A DNA stretch of 7,042 nucleotides from Deltaproteobacteria bacterium. GTDB lineage: Bacteria > Desulfobacterota > UBA8473. The notes below the pieces were generated by a model, which worked only from the letters and a program-made list of their open reading frames with translations, made no database searches and had not been told where the DNA came from. Within the stretch, counting starts at the first letter, position 1. Every line of letters begins with the position of its first letter. The stretch is taken from the NCBI GenBank assembly GCA_030643245.1, contig DAOWME010000164.1, positions 1-7,042 of the forward strand, in the 5' to 3' direction. This document shows positions 4,968-7,042 of the stretch, one piece after another. Made by a program: the position numbers and the translations under genes.

Positions 4968-6700
4968 CCGTTTGATCCCTCTTTCTTCATGTGAAGCGGC
5001 AAAGTGATGAAGAAGCTCGTTCCCTTTCCTACTTTGCTCTGCACGCTGATAGTGCCGCCAATTTTCTGAACAAGACCATAGGTGATGGATAGGCCAAGAC
5101 CGGTTCCGCCCCGTTTCGTTTTCGTGGAGAAATATGGTTCGAAGACTCGTTTAAGGTGTGATTGAGGGATGCCGGACCCATCATCAGCGACAGTTACCGA
5201 AACATGATTCAAATCCTGTTGTCTGACTGTTATGTCCAGATGCCCCTCATCACTCATAGCCGCAAACCCATTGTTAAAAAGGTTCAAAAAGATCTCCTGT
5301 AAACTGCCACGGTCGCTTTCCAATTGAGGAATGTCCACAGGTACGTCCACAGATACTGCAATAGACCTGTACTCAGCCTCTTTGCTGAGAAAACCAAGGA
5401 CTTCATTTATAACTTCCTTCAGGTTGAGGAGCTGGATATTCAGTTCCATGCCACGCGTAAAGCTCAAAAGACGTCTTGTAATAGCCGCACACCGTTCAAC
5501 AGAATAAATAACCGAATCGACAAGGCCCATCAATTTTTTGTCTTTGGCGTATCCCTCTCTGAGAATGAACAGGTCCTTGATGAGCCCTGCCTTCTCATTG
5601 ATAATAGCAAGGGGGTTATTGATCTCGTGTGCCACGCTTGCTGCCAACCGTCCAATGGATGCCATCTTGTTCGAGTATTCCACTTCATGTAGTGTCATAA
5701 CCCTCTGTCGGTCAGCAACATAGATACTATCCACCAAGTACGTGGCTACCCCTAAAGTTACAACTAATATGATGATAATGCTAATTGTCAGAAAAAGGAT
5801 TAGCACCAAACGGGTTCTGTTCCAAGGCTTCATGAGTTCGCCCTTGTGCTTTATGATCATCAGGATAAGGTGTGTCTGTGCAATATAGGCGTAGCCTACA
5901 ATAAGCGGTTCCCCATTAAGGTCTTTCTCCTCGAATACCTGCGTTCTTTCCGAATAATTCGGCACAGGTAGAAAGATTTTTCCAAAAATCATTCCATGAT
6001 ATCGTGACGGGGTCTGAAGGATGCCCTCATAGTTGATAATAAAGGCATCACCTAACCCGGCCAATTCGAGTTTGGAGAGGAGTTCATTGAACCGCTCGGT
6101 ATCTATGGTGGCCCGGAGCACATAAAAAGATCCGTTAGGCAGTTCCCGTTTGACAGCGATTACCGCATGGGGGACCTTCCTGAACCCCATGAAAACATCA
6201 CTTATGAATATACTACGCTTTAGTACTTTTTTAAACCACTCCTGGTCCCTATAGTCTTTCCCTTCCAATTTATATGGCCCCACATATGTCTGCTGTCTGC
6301 CTGAAGAGTCAATCACACCCAGATCCACAAAACCACCGAACCCTTGCTTTAAGTTTTTCAGAATCTCTTTCAGCCGCGCCGGATTGCTCAACTCATCAAA
6401 GCTGTTATCCTGATTTATGAAATCCAGGGCGGCCATTCGTTCTTTCAAAAAGAAAGAAATGGTGCGTCGAGTGTTTGAGACGAGACGAGATGTCCTCAAA
6501 AGAATTTCCGACTCTATTGCATGTTGCGTTACATTATAGTCTATTGTAGCCATAAGAACCAATGGGACAAGGGCAACTCCGGCAGTAAGTAAGACCGTCA
6601 TTTTCCAAATGCGCCGGAAGTTGAAAAGATCTTTACGTGGGCCCGATGCCACATCCTCATGATCCCAAAATTTCGGTTTCAGACTTTGCATTATGAACAT
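4964..6700 (-). CDS. Membrane sensor histidine kinase with extracytoplasmic dCache-like domain
   Basis: An inner-membrane kinase of 578 residues from the ATG at 6700. There is a cytoplasmic lead of ~30 residues, a first membrane helix about 32-53, an extracytoplasmic sensor about 54-296, a second helix about 298-323, then HisKA and HATPase domains. The sensor has the dCache pattern GPYKLEGKDYRDQEWF and SDVFMGFRKVPHAVIAVKRE. The kinase core has the H-box SVAHEINNPLAI (His358), N-box (Asn473, Asn477), DDGSGI G1 box, FEPYFSTK F-box and GGTGLGLSITYG G2 box, all intact. Ligand unknown; dCache domains bind small molecules such as amino acids or carboxylates. The start is uncertain: TTG 6706, ATG 6700 and ATG 6691 are in frame and none has a clear ribosome site. 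It is the first gene of the cluster and overlaps the next regulator by 4 bp. Confidence 0.92.
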   Translation of the reverse strand: MFIMQSLKPKFWDHEDVASGPRKDLFNFRRIWKMTVLLTAGVALVPLVLMATIDYNVTQHAIESEILLRTSRLVSNTRRTISFFLKERMAALDFINQDNSFDELSNPARLKEILKNLKQGFGGFVDLGVIDSSGRQQTYVGPYKLEGKDYRDQEWFKKVLKRSIFISDVFMGFRKVPHAVIAVKRELPNGSFYVLRATIDTERFNELLSKLELAGLGDAFIINYEGILQTPSRYHGMIFGKIFLPVPNYSERTQVFEEKDLNGEPLIVGYAYIAQTHLILMIIKHKGELMKPWNRTRLVLILFLTISIIIILVVTLGVATYLVDSIYVADRQRVMTLHEVEYSNKMASIGRLAASVAHEINNPLAIINEKAGLIKDLFILREGYAKDKKLMGLVDSVIYSVERCAAITRRLLSFTRGMELNIQLLNLKEVINEVLGFLSKEAEYRSIAVSVDVPVDIPQLESDRGSLQEIFLNLFNNGFAAMSDEGHLDITVRQQDLNHVSVTVADDGSGIPQSHLKRVFEPYFSTKTKRGGTGLGLSITYGLVQKIGGTISVQSKVGKGTSFFITLPLHMKKEGSNG

Positions 6701-6732
6701 GTTCAAAGATTGCGACGTTTGCGGTTAGAAGA

Positions 6733-6761
6733 TTAATAATGATCCGGGTCATCTTTGGCAA
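6733..6761 (-). promoter_or_regulatory. Possible sigma-70 promoter of the signalling operon
   Basis: The minus strand has TTGCCA (6761-6756) and TATTAA (6738-6733) separated by 17 bp, fair matches to -35 TTGACA and -10 TATAAT. Transcription would begin near 6726, about 25 nt before the kinase start. The spacer contains an imperfect palindrome TGATCCGGGTCA (6740-6751; 10 of 12 positions symmetric), which could be an operator. The match is modest, so the assignment is tentative. Confidence 0.3.
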
Positions 6762-6806
6762 ACATCTTGAGTTATTTTGAGAATGATTCCTGGTGAGAGA
6801 GGCTAA

Positions 6807-6987
6807 GGGACGTGGCCGAAATAACTTCCCCATTTGTAAATCTCATCTTCAGGCCATCTTTGCCCGATCTTCAAACACAAAATCCTCGAAATAGGCAAAA
6901 TTATTCCTGTGGTTTTGTATTTTCAGATCGAACAAATCTGACCTAAATCTGAGCGCCAATTTGAGAAAGTTATTTCGGCCACGTCCC
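6807..6987. mobile_element. 181-bp MITE-like inverted-repeat element
   Basis: The ends are perfect 21-bp inverted repeats, 6807-6827 and 6967-6987; the outermost 20 bases after the first G read GGACGTGGCCGAAATAACTT. TAA flanks both sides (6804-6806 and 6988-6990). If the repeat is taken as 20 bp instead, the flanking duplication is CTAAG (6803-6807 and 6987-6991). The arms go on pairing inwards with about 70% identity (for example 22 of 31 positions around the CGATCT motif near 6865-6871), up to a small loop near 6896-6905, so nearly the whole element is one long diverged hairpin. It contains no credible coding sequence. A TAA duplication with GGG-starting ends would suit a non-autonomous derivative of an IS5-like element, but the parent family is a guess. 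It sits about 80 bp upstream of the putative kinase promoter. Confidence 0.65.
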
Positions 6988-7018
6988 TAAGCAGACCTAC
7001 CTTGAAACTGAGCAAACC

Positions 7019-7035
7019 GAGGAGGTTATAGCTTG
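7019..7035 (+). promoter_or_regulatory. Strong Shine-Dalgarno and possible TTG start of a rightward gene at the window edge
   Basis: GAGGAGGT (7019-7026) is a near-ideal ribosome-binding site, followed after 6 nt by TTG ATT GAA at 7033 onwards. This could begin a divergent gene leaving the window. Only three codons are visible, and the minus strand is also open across 7042-6925, so a leftward gene end is equally possible. Confidence 0.2.
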
Positions 7036-7042
7036 ATTGAAA

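Larger units (their letters stand above)
6707..7042. other. 336-bp region without a convincing gene upstream of the kinase
   Basis: Apart from the candidate promoter (6733-6761), the inverted-repeat element (6807-6987) and the edge ribosome site (7019-7026), nothing recognisable is seen here. No tRNA-like, CRISPR-like or sigma-54 promoter pattern (GG-N10-GC with flanking consensus) was found. One minus-strand frame is open from the right edge to a TGA near 6925, running through the right arm of the element; it could be the tail of an interrupted gene but has no recognised similarity. Confidence 0.5.

Noticed and set aside
6708..6722. Two TTGCG-like half-sites upstream of the kinase, compared with the GTTGC motif near the usp promoter
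   Set aside because: The similarity covers only four or five bases, lacks the symmetric partner and is expected by chance.

Overview
The window is bacterial and carries one leftward-reading (minus-strand) cluster of signalling genes plus their probable output genes. Gene content points to a Desulfobacterota-like ('deltaproteobacterial') genome: REC proteins with long LMKPC-type motifs, an NtrC-type sigma-54 activator, a UspA protein paired with an SLC13 permease, moderate GC and short intergenic gaps. This assignment rests on family resemblance only.

In transcription order, from right to left: (i) 6707-7042 has no convincing gene. It holds a 181-bp inverted-repeat element resembling a MITE (6807-6987), a possible sigma-70 promoter for the kinase, and a strong Shine-Dalgarno reading rightwards at the very edge. 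(ii) A membrane dCache-type sensor histidine kinase (4964-6700) overlaps by 4 bp (ATGA) with (iii) a single-domain response regulator (4608-4967). 11 bp later comes (iv) a soluble 218-aa protein (3940-4596) with an intact HisKA histidine box but an ATPase domain that has lost its nucleotide-binding residues. (v) A second response regulator with only a helical tail (3433-3876) follows, then (vi) a beta-carbonic anhydrase (2762-3361) and (vii) an NtrC-family REC-AAA-Fis activator (1328-2713).

The gap downstream of the activator (1090-1327) contains an excellent sigma-54 promoter (TGGCACAGGTTTTGCT, minus strand 1142-1127). Upstream of it lie a palindrome, an imperfect inverted repeat and a 16-bp direct repeat spaced 21 bp apart, at distances expected for enhancer sites. 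This promoter should drive (viii) a UspA-like protein (631-1089) and probably (ix) an SLC13-type permease whose 3' end lies beyond the left edge (1-537).

Working model (inference): the kinase senses an extracytoplasmic ligand and phosphorylates the single-domain regulator. The degenerate kinase acts as a Spo0B/ChpT-like phosphotransfer protein and passes phosphate to the second regulator, a layout parallel to KinA-Spo0F-Spo0B-Spo0A. The NtrC-type protein activates the Usp-permease operon. The carbonic anhydrase embedded among the signalling genes hints at a link to CO2/bicarbonate or to transport of a carboxylate or other anion. The phosphorelay and the sigma-54 circuit are the two most noteworthy aspects of the window.
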